A stretch of 64,000 bases of DNA from Marsupella aquatica (lineage: Eukaryota > Marchantiophyta), in contig OZ316894.1 in assembly GCA_973895155.1 (NCBI GenBank), positions 21,266,001 to 21,330,000 on the forward strand. The letters are read 5' to 3'. The translations under genes were made by a program, and so were the position numbers. Below, one piece after another: positions 1 to 9,399 of the stretch; the stretch's first letter is position 1; the number at the start of each line of letters is the position of its first letter. The notes below the pieces were generated by a model, which was given only the letters and a program-made list of their open reading frames with translations, was not told the DNA's origin and did no database searches.

Positions 1-39
1 CTCCTCGGGGCGGCGATGGAGTCCCGAACTCGAAGCCAT
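1..39 (-). CDS. Possible first 13 codons of a gene running off the left edge
   Basis: On the minus strand an ATG at 39-37 is followed by 13 open codons (MASSSGLHRRPEE) to the window edge. An in-frame TAG lies two codons upstream (45-43), so the ATG would be the first in its frame. The serine/arginine-rich start resembles an organelle-targeting or generic plant N-terminus, but 13 residues cannot identify a protein. If real, the copia element at 198 sits about 150 bp upstream of its start codon, in a region shared with the rightward PPR gene. This may equally be chance. Confidence 0.2.
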   Translation of the reverse strand, partial: MASSSGLHRRPEE

Positions 40-197
40 GGACTACTAAAATAACAATCGTCATGATGCTGATGCTGATCACAGAGCCATGACGGAGCTT
101 TGTTAGAGGGGCAGAGAGAGGTATGAACGAATTTGGCGATGTGTCGCTGGAAAAAGTTGAATGAACGAGAGAGACGGCGGAATTGAGGATTGTGATG

Positions 198-444
198 TGT
201 ATTGAGTTTCGACATTCATCCATGCTCCATCTTCTGCTTCGCTGTTCCCGGGTCACATCCCCTTCTGCCCCAACATTTCTTGGACCGGCTTGTATATTTG
301 TTATTACCGTTAGATTTAGGGCTAATTCGTTTTACGGTCAGATTAATCCCATGCTTATGGCTGTGCCGTTTATTCCTTCGTCAGCTGATTCTTAAGGGCT
401 CTCCCTTCTGTTCATTATTCATTCGCTAAGTAAAGCTTATCAAA
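198..444 (+). repeat. 5' LTR of the copia element
   Basis: A 247-bp direct repeat of 5123-5369. It begins TGTATTGAG and ends CTTATCAAA. The start and end are placed by the shared sequence and by the flanking TGTGATG; they could move by one or two bases. Confidence 0.9.
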
Positions 445-449
445 TTTCA

Positions 450-461
450 TGGTATCAGAGC
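450..461 (+). other. Primer-binding site (initiator tRNA-Met type)
   Basis: TGGTATCAGAGC lies five bases after the 5' LTR. This is the common plant copia primer site, complementary to the 3' end of initiator methionine tRNA, where minus-strand DNA synthesis begins. Confidence 0.9.
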
Positions 462-522
462 CGGCCTGCCAATGCACGATTGCTGGTGAGAATCTCCCAT
501 TTCCACTCGTGTACTGAGCAGG

Positions 523-1242
523 ATGGCTGGCGGCCCACAACGAGCGTCACAGAGCAGTGGCTCCCAAGCGGCATCACCAAGCAGTACCTCACAGCAGACA
601 TTGCAGAGCAGTGGACCTCCTGCGGGACCTCCTGTAGCACAGAATGTCCACTACGATATTGACAAAGGCCTCGTCTACTCAGACAAGGATAAGCTCGATG
701 GCAGCAAGAACTTCATTGGATGGGCGTTCAAAGTGGAGCGCCAGTTCCGCAAGGACAAGGTTTGGTTTGAGCTGGTCAGCCCTGACTCGACCAAGCCAAT
801 GCAGCTCACGCCAGAGCAAATCGAAGAGAAGGAGGAGAGGGCAATCTATATTTTCTCGCAGACAGTCAAGGATCACATTTTTCCCATCATAAAGAAATAC
901 ATCGACGATCCTGCCAAGATATGGCTGCAGCTGAAGGCTCGATTCGAATCTGCAGCCATGGGCAAACAGCTTATTCTCAGGGACGAGCTGTCGAGGATGC
1001 AAATGTCTGAGGGGCGCCGTGTAGAGGAGTATATTCGGGAGATTGACAACCTGGTAATGCAGCTTGCCGACATTAATTTTGTCATCGAGGACAAAGAGCT
1101 CATCCGCACTACTCTCAAGGGATTGCCTGAGAGCTGGAAACTGTTTATTATGTCCTTCAGCACTTTGCTGCATCAGTTCCCTACTCTGTCTTTCTTTGAT
1201 CTTATTGGTCACCTTGAGGCAAAAGAAATGCAACGTACTCTG
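523..1242 (+). CDS. gag: Copia gag (capsid part), ended by an in-frame stop
   Basis: A 240-codon open frame from ATG 523 to TAG 1243-1245. The first 40 residues are Ser/Gln/Gly/Pro-rich. The rest is the helical UBN2/gag domain of copia elements, with a W..L...F segment near residue 145 and the conserved KELIRTTLKGLPESW region near residues 185-200. It should form the capsid of the virus-like particle. The frame continues directly after the TAG into the zinc knuckle and protease at 1246-1794, so the stop is a lesion or a suppression site rather than the natural end of gag-pol. CAG to TAG by a C-to-T change would explain it. Confidence 0.85.
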
Positions 1243-1245
1243 TAG

Positions 1246-1794
1246 AGCAAGGACATTGAAGAAGCGTTGATGACAAGCCATAGTAGCAACCGTGGCAGCC
1301 CATTCCGTGGACGTGGCAGAGGCAGGAATAGCTTTCGTGGACGGGGAAGGAGCGCACCATCCTCTGGTCTCAAAAAGCAAGAAGCATGCAACTTTTGTGG
1401 GTTCTCTGGTCACTGGGAAGGAGAATGCCTGAAGAAGATTGAGAGCCAAATCAAGGGTCTACAAATGAAGCATGCTGACATCAAGAAGGGAATGCACCAT
1501 GCAAACGTAGTGGAAACTGTGGAGCCTGAAGAGTGTGAGTCTGACGATGATCCTGAGAGCAGCACTTTAGAGGTAAATCTCACAGAATTCAGAGCTAGTC
1601 ATGATTGGCTAGTTGACTCAGGTGCCAGTACACATGTGACTGGCAATAGGAGTACTCTTAGCCGTATAGTGCCATATGCTTCATCCTCCAATGTAACTAC
1701 AGCCTCTGGTGCACGCATTCCCATTGCTGGCAGAGGCACCACAAAATTCAGTGGAAATAAAGTGGTCAACAAAGTTCTGTACGTGCCGGTATGA
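1246..1794 (+). CDS. Copia gag end (zinc knuckle) and protease
   Basis: The same frame as the preceding gag continues after the TAG. An Arg/Gly-rich basic stretch (about 1290-1360) is followed by a CX2CX4HX4C zinc knuckle (CNFCGFSGHWEGEC, about 1387-1428), the nucleocapsid motif that binds RNA. The aspartic protease signature DSGAS lies near 1615-1630, followed by a conserved hydrophobic strand ending VLYVP. The frame runs out at a TGA at 1792-1794 because a base appears to be missing in the VP-G-M segment: copia proteins usually continue from this motif into M..NLLS, which is found here in the next frame from 1791. The protease is otherwise complete. Confidence 0.85.
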   Translation, partial: SKDIEEALMTSHSSNRGSPFRGRGRGRNSFRGRGRSAPSSGLKKQEACNFCGFSGHWEGECLKKIESQIKGLQMKHADIKKGMHHANVVETVEPEECESDDDPESSTLEVNLTEFRASHDWLVDSGASTHVTGNRSTLSRIVPYASSSNVTTASGARIPIAGRGTTKFSGNKVVNKVLYVPV

Positions 1795-3542
1795 CTCGCA
1801 ATCTATTGTCAATTGGCCAGCTGACTGATGAAGGCCATAATGTGCTATTTAATTCCCGACATTGCTATGTTCTAGATAAAGAAGACCCCAACAAGATTTT
1901 TCTGAGGGCAACCAGGGATATGCACAATAGTTTGTATTGTCTTGACACGTCTCTCCAGGGCAACGCCAAACTATGCTCGGAAGTACATTTCACATTGGTT
2001 GTTACTGCTGACACGCCAGTTAGTAGTAGTCAACATGGCTCTACAAGCAATGTATCTACAAGTACAAGTAGCATCACCAGTGAAACACAAAGTGTCATTT
2101 CTCCACTGGTACTGTGGCACCGCAGGCTTAGTCATGTTAACTTCCATCGTATACACAACATGTCATCCAAGGGATTGGCTGAAGGTCTGCCTAATCTGCC
2201 GTTTGAGGAGCACGTATGTGATACCTGCATCATGGGGAAGCAGCACAGGGAGCGCATCCCAAAGAAATCCACCAACCGATCAAGCAAGCCATTGCAACTG
2301 ATACACACAGATCTTTGTGGACCATTTATTGTTTCATCACTATCCAGAGCAAAATACTTGCTCACTTTTACTGATGATTTCTCTCGCTTCACCTGGGTAT
2401 ATTTCTTGAAGGCCAAAAGTGAAACTTTCTCGAAGTTCAAAGACTTCAAAGCTATGGTTAAGAGTGAATTCAGCAGAAAAATTCTATGTGTTCGATCAGA
2501 TCGAGGAGGGGAATATCTGTCAAATGAATTCTGCCAATTCTGTGACAGTCACGGAATTAAGCGTCAACTCACAGCAGCCAAGACTCCTCAACAAAACGGA
2601 GTTGCTGAACGAAAAAACCGTACATTGTTGGAAGTAGCACGGAGCATGCAGATTGGAAGCGGAGCTCCTACTTTTTTGTGGGACGAACTCATCCGGACAG
2701 CCAACTATGTGCTCAACAGGTGTGAAACTTCATCTCTAGTCTCTTCTACACCCTTCCAGCAGCTGTATAGTGTCAAGCCTGATTTATCTCGCCTTCGTAT
2801 TATTGGTTGCCTAGCCTACGTTCATGTTCCCAATGAGTTGAGACACAAACTGTCAGCCAAGTCCATTCGTACCTCTTTAGTAGGCTATGATGAAAAATCC
2901 AAGGCCTATCGAGGCTACGATCCCATCAAGAGAAAAATTTACATCAGTAGAGATGTTATGTTTGATGAGTTGAGGATGTTTGATTTTAACCTCAAACACC
3001 CAGTTTCTACATACTCCCCACCTGCAAAATCACTATTGATTCTTCCAACCCAGCCAACATCCATCTCTACTGTTCTAAATGATTCTAGTCTCAACCCTGT
3101 AGTTGAACATGTCTCTCCTGATTCAGTACCCTCTGGTCCTGACAACTTAGATGAACCCAGTCTCAATCATCCAGATATCGAGTCTACTTCTGTGAGTGCA
3201 CCATTGTCTCCTAATCCACCTGCAAGTCCTTCTGTGAGTGCACCATTGTCTCCAATTCCACCTGAAAGTCCTCCGACATCCCCAATTCGTCGGCACTCAT
3301 CTCGTGCACGTGAGCTCCCTGTTCGTCTAAGAGAAGATTTTGTCTTGAGTTTTCGGCCAAACAATCCGGATGTCTGTCTAGTTGAGACCACCGACTGTGT
3401 GGATGAAAACATAACATTTCAGCAAGCACGATTGGATCCTCAATGGAATGCAGCTATGAAAGAAGAATTTGACTCTTTAATTGAGAATGAGACTTGGATC
3501 TTAACAACTCTCCCACCAGGTAAGAGAGCAATTTCTGCTTGA
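1791..3542 (+). CDS. Copia integrase and start of reverse transcriptase
   Basis: A 583-codon frame. It begins with the end of the protease (NLLSIGQL). The GAG-pre-integrase zinc domain follows (LWHRRLSHVN with CDTCIMGKQ, an HHCC finger) at residues about 105-165. The integrase core has the catalytic HTDLCGPF, the DRGGEY region and PQQNGVAERKNRT (D, D, E) over residues about 170-300. A Pro/Ser-rich linker with two copies of a VSAPLSP motif covers residues about 400-500. The last 40 residues are the start of the reverse transcriptase. The frame ends at TGA 3540-3542 just before a conserved WVY motif, where other copia elements have Lys or Arg; CGA to TGA fits. The protein would insert the cDNA into the host chromosome. 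Confidence 0.9.
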   Translation: MTRNLLSIGQLTDEGHNVLFNSRHCYVLDKEDPNKIFLRATRDMHNSLYCLDTSLQGNAKLCSEVHFTLVVTADTPVSSSQHGSTSNVSTSTSSITSETQSVISPLVLWHRRLSHVNFHRIHNMSSKGLAEGLPNLPFEEHVCDTCIMGKQHRERIPKKSTNRSSKPLQLIHTDLCGPFIVSSLSRAKYLLTFTDDFSRFTWVYFLKAKSETFSKFKDFKAMVKSEFSRKILCVRSDRGGEYLSNEFCQFCDSHGIKRQLTAAKTPQQNGVAERKNRTLLEVARSMQIGSGAPTFLWDELIRTANYVLNRCETSSLVSSTPFQQLYSVKPDLSRLRIIGCLAYVHVPNELRHKLSAKSIRTSLVGYDEKSKAYRGYDPIKRKIYISRDVMFDELRMFDFNLKHPVSTYSPPAKSLLILPTQPTSISTVLNDSSLNPVVEHVSPDSVPSGPDNLDEPSLNHPDIESTSVSAPLSPNPPASPSVSAPLSPIPPESPPTSPIRRHSSRARELPVRLREDFVLSFRPNNPDVCLVETTDCVDENITFQQARLDPQWNAAMKEEFDSLIENETWILTTLPPGKRAISA

Positions 3543-5039
3543 TGGGTTTATAGGACTAAACCTGAAATCAATCCCACTCGCACTCGGCTAAAAGCTCGCT
3601 TGGTAGCTCGTGGTATTGAACAGCGTTTTGGGGTTGACTTTGAGGATACCTTTGCCCCTGTGGTCAAGTGGTTGACTATTCGTCTAGTCATTGCCCTAGC
3701 TGCTGCTAATGGCTGGCCAATCAGTCAAATGGATGTCATCACTGCTTTCTTGAACGGCAAGCTCAAGGAGCTCATTTATATGGTGCAACCTCCTGGATTT
3801 GAAGTCCCAGGATCCAAACATCTTGTCTGCCAGTTGAATCGCTCCATTTATGGCCTCAAACAGTCTCCACGTGCATGGTATGAGGAAGTGGATCAATTCC
3901 TTCGTTCAAATGGCTGGACCAGAAGTGCTGCTGATCACAATTTGTATTTCATCAACGAAGGAGGGAAAATTGTTCTTCTGCTTCTTTTTGTTGATGATCT
4001 ACTTATCACAGGCAATGACTCTTCTAAAATTGATGAGGTCAAAGCTCAGCTTGGACAGCGATACAAAATGAAGGATCTTGGGAGAGTTACAAGATATCTT
4101 GGAATAGATTTTGTTGACACGACTGATGGAATACTTATCCATCAGCAAGCTTATTGCCAAAGTCTCTTGCAAGAATTCAGCATGCAAGATTGCAAAGGAG
4201 CTGCAACTCCTCTGCCGGAAGGGTTTGATGTCTCTTCTGATACTTCATCTCCAGAAGTAGATGTCACTAATTATTGCCAATTGGTTGGTAAATTAATTTA
4301 CTTGACTAACACTAGACCAGATCTAGCATATGCAGTGGGAATTCTCAGCAGATTTATGTCTGCACCACAGCAAAAACATTTGGATGCAGCAAGGCATGTT
4401 CTCAGGTACATTAAATCTACAGCTGATCTTGGCTTGTTTTTCCGGAAGTCTGGTACACTGTCTCTTACAGGGTACACAGACTCTGATCACGCAGCATGCA
4501 AAGACACAAGGAGATCTATTGGAGCATATTTGTTCCAATTTGCTGGAGGCACTGTAACATGGTCAAGCAAACGACAGTCTACAGTTTCTCAAAGCACAAC
4601 CGAAGCCGAATACAGAGCCCTATCAGAAGGTGCTCGTGAAGCTGTCTTCCTTCGACGATTACTCACAGAGTTGAGCTTCATTCCAGAAATTCAAGTGGCC
4701 CTCAACTGTCACAACCAAGAGGTGATATCTAATCTTTCCGAGGCACAGAAACCCACATTACAAGATACTCATCTTAACCTGCATTGTGACAATCAAGGCT
4801 CAATCAATTTAGCAAAGAATCCTATCTTCCATGCAAGAACGAAGCACATTGAACTTCAGCATCACTACATCAGAGAGAGAGTCTTGCAAGGAGAAGTGAC
4901 TCTAAATTACATTCCAACTGCTGAGCAACCAGCTGACATTCTCACAAAATCATTGCCACGGTGGAAATTTGAGAAACATCGTGAATTTCTTGGCCTGATG
5001 TCCTTGCATGACATTCAATCGACTTCTACTCAGCACTAG
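3543..5039 (+). CDS. Copia reverse transcriptase and RNase H
   Basis: This is the continuation in the same frame after the TGA at 3540; the first ATG is at 3600. Reverse transcriptase motifs are present in order: QMDVITAFLNG, the YGLKQSPRAWY motif, and the catalytic LLLFVDDLLITG (about 3975-4012). RNase H follows with YTDSDHA (about 4475), SSKRQ...STTEAEYRAL (about 4562-4625) and HARTKHIE (about 4830). The frame ends naturally at TAG 5037-5039, just before the polypurine tract. No lesion is visible inside this part. It copies the element RNA into DNA and removes the RNA strand. Confidence 0.92.
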   Translation, partial: WVYRTKPEINPTRTRLKARLVARGIEQRFGVDFEDTFAPVVKWLTIRLVIALAAANGWPISQMDVITAFLNGKLKELIYMVQPPGFEVPGSKHLVCQLNRSIYGLKQSPRAWYEEVDQFLRSNGWTRSAADHNLYFINEGGKIVLLLLFVDDLLITGNDSSKIDEVKAQLGQRYKMKDLGRVTRYLGIDFVDTTDGILIHQQAYCQSLLQEFSMQDCKGAATPLPEGFDVSSDTSSPEVDVTNYCQLVGKLIYLTNTRPDLAYAVGILSRFMSAPQQKHLDAARHVLRYIKSTADLGLFFRKSGTLSLTGYTDSDHAACKDTRRSIGAYLFQFAGGTVTWSSKRQSTVSQSTTEAEYRALSEGAREAVFLRRLLTELSFIPEIQVALNCHNQEVISNLSEAQKPTLQDTHLNLHCDNQGSINLAKNPIFHARTKHIELQHHYIRERVLQGEVTLNYIPTAEQPADILTKSLPRWKFEKHREFLGLMSLHDIQSTSTQH

Positions 5040-5112
5040 AAGGCTTACTCTGGTCACGACCATACTCTCTGCCTGACGCTGCTTTGGTCGGATGCTACTT
5101 GATGGATCACTG

Positions 5113-5124
5113 GACGGGAGGGGG
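5113..5124 (+). other. Polypurine tract of the copia element
   Basis: A purine-rich run (GACGGGAGGGGG) immediately before the 3' LTR, the expected primer for plus-strand synthesis. Confidence 0.8.
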
Positions 5125-5369
5125 TATTGAGTTTCGACATTCATCCATGCTCCATCTTCTGCTTCGCTGTTCCCGGGTCACATCCCCTTCTGCCCCGACA
5201 TTTCTTGGACCAGCTTGTATATTTGTTATTACCGTTAGATTTAGGGCTAATTCGTTTTACGGTCAGATTAATCCCATGCTTATGGCTGTGCCGTTTATTC
5301 CTTCGTCAGCTGATTCTTAAGGGCTCTCCCTTCTGTTCATTATTCATTCGCTAAGTAAAGCTTATCAAA
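5123..5369 (+). repeat. 3' LTR of the copia element
   Basis: A 247-bp direct repeat of 198-444 with two visible internal substitutions (A/G in the CCAACA region and G/A in GGACCGG) and a changed first base. It is followed by TGTGATG, the right-hand target-site copy. Confidence 0.9.
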
Positions 5370-5376
5370 TGTGATG

Positions 5377-6449
5377 GACAGAAAATTGAGTCGCAGAGTG
5401 GACAATTTGCGGATGAGAGAGTCCTACGATGATGCGAGGTGAGGTCATGTCGATCGAGGAGGAGGGGATTGTTGTCTCTGAAGGCGGAAGCGGTGAGATT
5501 TATCCGTGAGCGAAGATATCGTGGTCCTTGCGGAATCGGCATTGTTACTACTGTGTTTCGACGCTCGCGCTCTGTTGCTTCATTCCTGCTGTGCAATGAC
5601 GACCGCGGGAAAGGCAATGCAGTCCCCGCTTAGGGTCTAAGTTCCCGAAGTTTCTTGAGCAGCCTCGTAACCTGAAGGAAGCATTCGAAATCAGTACTGT
5701 TTGTTTATATGGCCAAATTCCGCGCGAGTAGTTCTTTGCTCTCGGCTTCAGCTCCATTCCCGACTCGGGAACGGAGCCTACTCGATGGTGGATATGGTCC
5801 GTTTTAGGGCACACTCTGCAGCTAGGTACAATCAATTTTGTATGATTTTGTGTATAAATCTCAATAGGATCTAAATGAGCCAACGTGAATTATGCTGGAT
5901 CGGCTTTACTTCTGAATTGTAGAGTCCTTTTGAAAAACCATAAGAATTAAAAACCTGAGATCTTTCAGCCAGATTGGAATGGGACAGTGAACTGCTGGCA
6001 AATTATAAATTTCAAATTCTATGTGCAAACAAACCAAGTGTAATATGACTGTGATCGATGGAGTTTTCAGTGACAATTCGATAGGCTTTTGACTGTCTTT
6101 TCTTGACATACAGTTTATGTTAAGTACTGTAGTGTGAACGAACTTATTGATAGCTTGAGCTACCTGGTCGCCCTTTCACATCATATGGAAATTATAATCT
6201 AAGATCATTGCATTCTTCAAGGACAGCCGTTACTTTCACTTAAAACGGAGTGATTTCTTTGCAAGCTATCCGTACTAAGGATCACAGCTTAGCAAGGCAG
6301 ACAATAAATTTATGTTTGGACAGAGGTAGGTATGTGTCGTAGCCCCAGAATTAAAGACTTAACCTATCTGCTATCTATTTCATTGTAGAAACAGCGTCTG
6401 AACTTAAGAAACAACAAACCCAAAAAGTTTCATTTACCTCTTACTTTTT
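5377..6449. other. Upstream region of the PPR gene
   Basis: No gene recognised. The first 250 bp are moderately GC-rich. Together with 1-190 they form the sequence into which the copia element inserted. The remainder is AT-rich and likely contains the promoter and 5' untranslated region of the PPR gene; splicing in the leader cannot be judged. Confidence 0.5.
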
Positions 6450-9185
6450 ATGCTGGTACCAGTCCAATTTTCTAGATCTGATTGTGGATTGTGGTGCCTA
6501 CAGAGGAAACCCAGAGCATCTGAGTTGAATGGGAAGATGATAAGGAATGCACTTTTGGTGGAGAGCTGGTCAACTCTAGCATGGGTGAAGGCAAGGCTCA
6601 AATTCATTACTCAAGGCAGATTGCAATCTCGTGCTCCTTATGGCACCAGCCTTATCGTAAAAGGTGGCGGTGGCAGTAGGCACGTACACAGTGCTGGTAC
6701 CACGGGTGAAGTAATTGCTAGTTTGAAGAATCGTATAAAACGAGGTATTACTGTCGACTCGTACATGTATGTTGATATTCTGAGACGGTGTTCAAAGCAG
6801 AAAGACCTTTTAGCGGCCAAGCAGGTGCATGACTGCATTATCGAGAGTGGAATGGAAAAGGATCCACATGTGGCGAACACCCTCCTGAATGTCTACATCA
6901 GATGCGGGGAATTGTTGCATGCACGTCGAGTTTTTGATGAACTTGAGAAGAAAAGTGTTGTTACTTGGAATATGATGATTGCAGGATATGCTAAGAGTGA
7001 TCACGCTGAATCCTCACTGGAAATTTTCAAATTGATGCGCAAAGAAGGTAGACCGCCTATTGACGTCACATATATGTGCATCCTGAAGGCATGTGCTAGT
7101 CCATTAGCTCTAAAATGGGGAAAAGAAGTTCATGTGTGTATTCGACATGCCGGTCTTGAATCAGATGTGCGTGTAGGGACTGCCCTCCTTCAGATGTATG
7201 CAAATTGTGGGTGCATCACGGAGGCAAGGCGAGTTTTTGACAACCTGACTCATCGAAATTTCATCACCTGGAGTGTGATGATTGATGCCTATGCCGCAAG
7301 TGGCAATATAGATGATGCCCGACTATTGTTTGATAGAATGAAAAGACGAGATCTAATTACCTGGAACATAATGATTGGAGCGTACGCAGCAAGTGGTCTT
7401 GGTTTGGAAGCATATCGACTATTTCTCGACATGAGGAGGGAAGGCTTCGAGCCCAATGCAATCACTTATGCGAACATTCTGAATGCATCTGCAAGTGCAG
7501 GGGCTTTGGCGTGGGTGAAGGCGGTTCATGGCCATGCTAGCAAAGCAGGACTGGAGTCGGATTTGCGTGTGGGCAATGCTCTTGTTCACATGTATGCGAA
7601 AAGTGGTAGCATTGATGATGCCCGATTGATTTTTGATAAATTGAAGACCCCCAACGTAATCACGTTTAATACCATGATTGGCGCGTATGCAGAACGTGGT
7701 TGCGGTGAGGAAGCATATCGACTGTTTCGCCAAATGAGACGGGAAGGGTTAGAACCAAATGCAATCACTTATCTGTGCATTTTGAATTCATCTGCAAGTG
7801 CCGGGGCTTTGGTTTGGTTGAAGGAGGTCCATGGCCATGCTAGCAAAGCCGGACTGGAGTCGGAATTGCGTGTGGCCAATGCACTGGTTCACATGTACGC
7901 AAAGAGTGGCAATACAGATGACGCCCGAGTAGTTTTTGACAGACAGGAGAAACGCGATGTAGTCACATGGAACATAATGATTGACGCGTATGCAGAACGG
8001 GGTTGCGCTGAGGAAGCATATCGACTATTTTGCCAAATGAGACGGGAAGGTTTTGAACCAGACGCAATCACGTATGTGAACATCCTGCATGCATCTGCAA
8101 GTCCGGGGGCGTTGGAGTGGGTGAAGGAGGTTCATGGCCATGCTAGCAAAGCGGGATTGGAGTCGGATTTGCGTGTTGGCAATGCACTAATTCACATGTA
8201 TGCAAAGAGTGGCAGTGTGGATGACGCCCGACTAGTTTTTGACAAAATGGAGAAACGCGATGTATTCACATGGACCATAATGATCGGTGGACTTGCACAA
8301 CATGGATGTGGGCATGAAGCCCTAGGACTCTTTAGAAAAATGAAGGCGGACTGTGTGAAGCCCAACGGGACTTCATTTAAGGCAGTGTTGTCAGCCTGTT
8401 GTCATGCAGGCCTTCTTGACGAGGGCCGTGGACTCTTTTTAGCTATGACTCAAGATTATGGCGTTGACCCTGACATTGTGCATTATAACTGCATGGTAGA
8501 TCTTCTTGGGCGGGCTGGGCACTTGGAGGAAGCAAAGCTCTTCATCAGTGACATGCCAGTTGAACCAGATGGAGTAACTTGGAAAGCCCTGCTTGGGGCT
8601 TGTAGAACTTACGGTAATGTGGAGTTGGGCGAACTTGCCGCTAAAGAGCTTTTCAAGTTGGAACCCAACAATTCCTCTGCATATGTGCTTCTCTCCAACA
8701 TCTATGCTGCAGCTGGCAAGTGGGAGAAGGCGTCATTGGTGCGCACTATGATGCACGGGAGAGGTGTTCGGAAGGAGGCAGGGCGTAGCTGGATTGAAGC
8801 GGATAACAAGATTCATGAATTCGTTGTAGGGGATACATCTCATCCAGAAGCGAGGGCAATATACACGGAGCTGAATAAATTGACTGAAAAATTGAAGGCG
8901 GAAGGTTACATCCCCGATACCCAGCTTGTGTTGCAGAATATCGATGAGAAGAATAAAAAACTAGCTCTTTGCTCTCATAGTGAGAAATTGGCTATTGCGT
9001 ACGGACTTATGCGCATTCCTCAGGGAAAAGCAATTCGTGTATACAAGAACCTTCGGGTGTGTTCAGATTGCCATACAGCAACCAAGTTTATCTCTCAGGT
9101 GACCGGACGTGAGATTATAGCCAGGGATGCGATTCGCTTCCACCATTTTAAAGATGGCGTGTGTTCTTGTGGTGATTACTGGTGA
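6450..9185 (+). CDS. DYW-class PLS pentatricopeptide-repeat protein (organelle C-to-U RNA editing factor)
   Basis: An intronless 911-codon ORF. Such proteins bind one or a few organelle transcripts through their repeats and deaminate a C just 3' of the bound site. Residues about 101-705 are some 16-17 P, L and S repeats, ending in P2-L2-S2. E1/E2 motifs span about 706-815. The DYW deaminase domain (about 816-911) has the HSE active-site motif (H843, E845), the zinc-binding CSDC (C871, C874), RFHHF, CSC (C905, C907) and the exact terminal DYW. All catalytic residues are present, so the enzyme should be active. Met30 (6537) is a good alternative start: the following 30 residues are Arg-rich and acid-poor like a mitochondrial presequence. 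Three P-L-S triplets (residues about 302-600) are nearly identical to each other, which points to recent internal duplication. The C-terminus resembles moss DYW proteins. The exact editing target is unknown. Confidence 0.95.
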   Translation: MLVPVQFSRSDCGLWCLQRKPRASELNGKMIRNALLVESWSTLAWVKARLKFITQGRLQSRAPYGTSLIVKGGGGSRHVHSAGTTGEVIASLKNRIKRGITVDSYMYVDILRRCSKQKDLLAAKQVHDCIIESGMEKDPHVANTLLNVYIRCGELLHARRVFDELEKKSVVTWNMMIAGYAKSDHAESSLEIFKLMRKEGRPPIDVTYMCILKACASPLALKWGKEVHVCIRHAGLESDVRVGTALLQMYANCGCITEARRVFDNLTHRNFITWSVMIDAYAASGNIDDARLLFDRMKRRDLITWNIMIGAYAASGLGLEAYRLFLDMRREGFEPNAITYANILNASASAGALAWVKAVHGHASKAGLESDLRVGNALVHMYAKSGSIDDARLIFDKLKTPNVITFNTMIGAYAERGCGEEAYRLFRQMRREGLEPNAITYLCILNSSASAGALVWLKEVHGHASKAGLESELRVANALVHMYAKSGNTDDARVVFDRQEKRDVVTWNIMIDAYAERGCAEEAYRLFCQMRREGFEPDAITYVNILHASASPGALEWVKEVHGHASKAGLESDLRVGNALIHMYAKSGSVDDARLVFDKMEKRDVFTWTIMIGGLAQHGCGHEALGLFRKMKADCVKPNGTSFKAVLSACCHAGLLDEGRGLFLAMTQDYGVDPDIVHYNCMVDLLGRAGHLEEAKLFISDMPVEPDGVTWKALLGACRTYGNVELGELAAKELFKLEPNNSSAYVLLSNIYAAAGKWEKASLVRTMMHGRGVRKEAGRSWIEADNKIHEFVVGDTSHPEARAIYTELNKLTEKLKAEGYIPDTQLVLQNIDEKNKKLALCSHSEKLAIAYGLMRIPQGKAIRVYKNLRVCSDCHTATKFISQVTGREIIARDAIRFHHFKDGVCSCGDYW

Positions 9186-9399
9186 TCAGATTGAAAGCTG
9201 TGTTGCGCTGGCTGGAAAGTGACTCCAAAGCAGTACTCACGGGCAGCCCAGATACAATCAGTTTTTGGTTGTTCGCTTGATCAAGAAGGGCAGGCATTCG
9301 TAAAGCATTGTTTTCGAGAGGTTGTTTTAATATGAACTATCGACGGTGTCAATTCTGTAGCAGGAACTTTGAGATTCTGCAATTTGGCGTTGTAATTAG

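Larger units (their letters stand above)
198..5369 (+). mobile_element. Ty1/copia LTR retrotransposon, full-length but with broken ORFs
   Basis: The element has two direct LTRs of 247 bp (198-444 and 5123-5369), a primer-binding site matching the 3' end of initiator tRNA-Met (450-461) and a purine-rich tract before the 3' LTR (about 5113-5124). Coding order is gag, protease, integrase, reverse transcriptase, RNase H. Integrase before reverse transcriptase defines Ty1/copia. TGTGATG occurs directly outside both LTRs (191-197 and 5370-5376), consistent with a target-site duplication, although copia elements usually duplicate 5 bp. The LTRs differ internally at only two positions I can see, so insertion was recent. 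The coding region is interrupted by TAG at 1243-1245, a probable one-base deletion near 1785-1790 and TGA at 3540-3542, so this copy is probably non-autonomous. Confidence 0.95.

Noticed and set aside
679-1449. A 256-codon minus-strand ORF
   Set aside because: Antisense shadow of copia gag.
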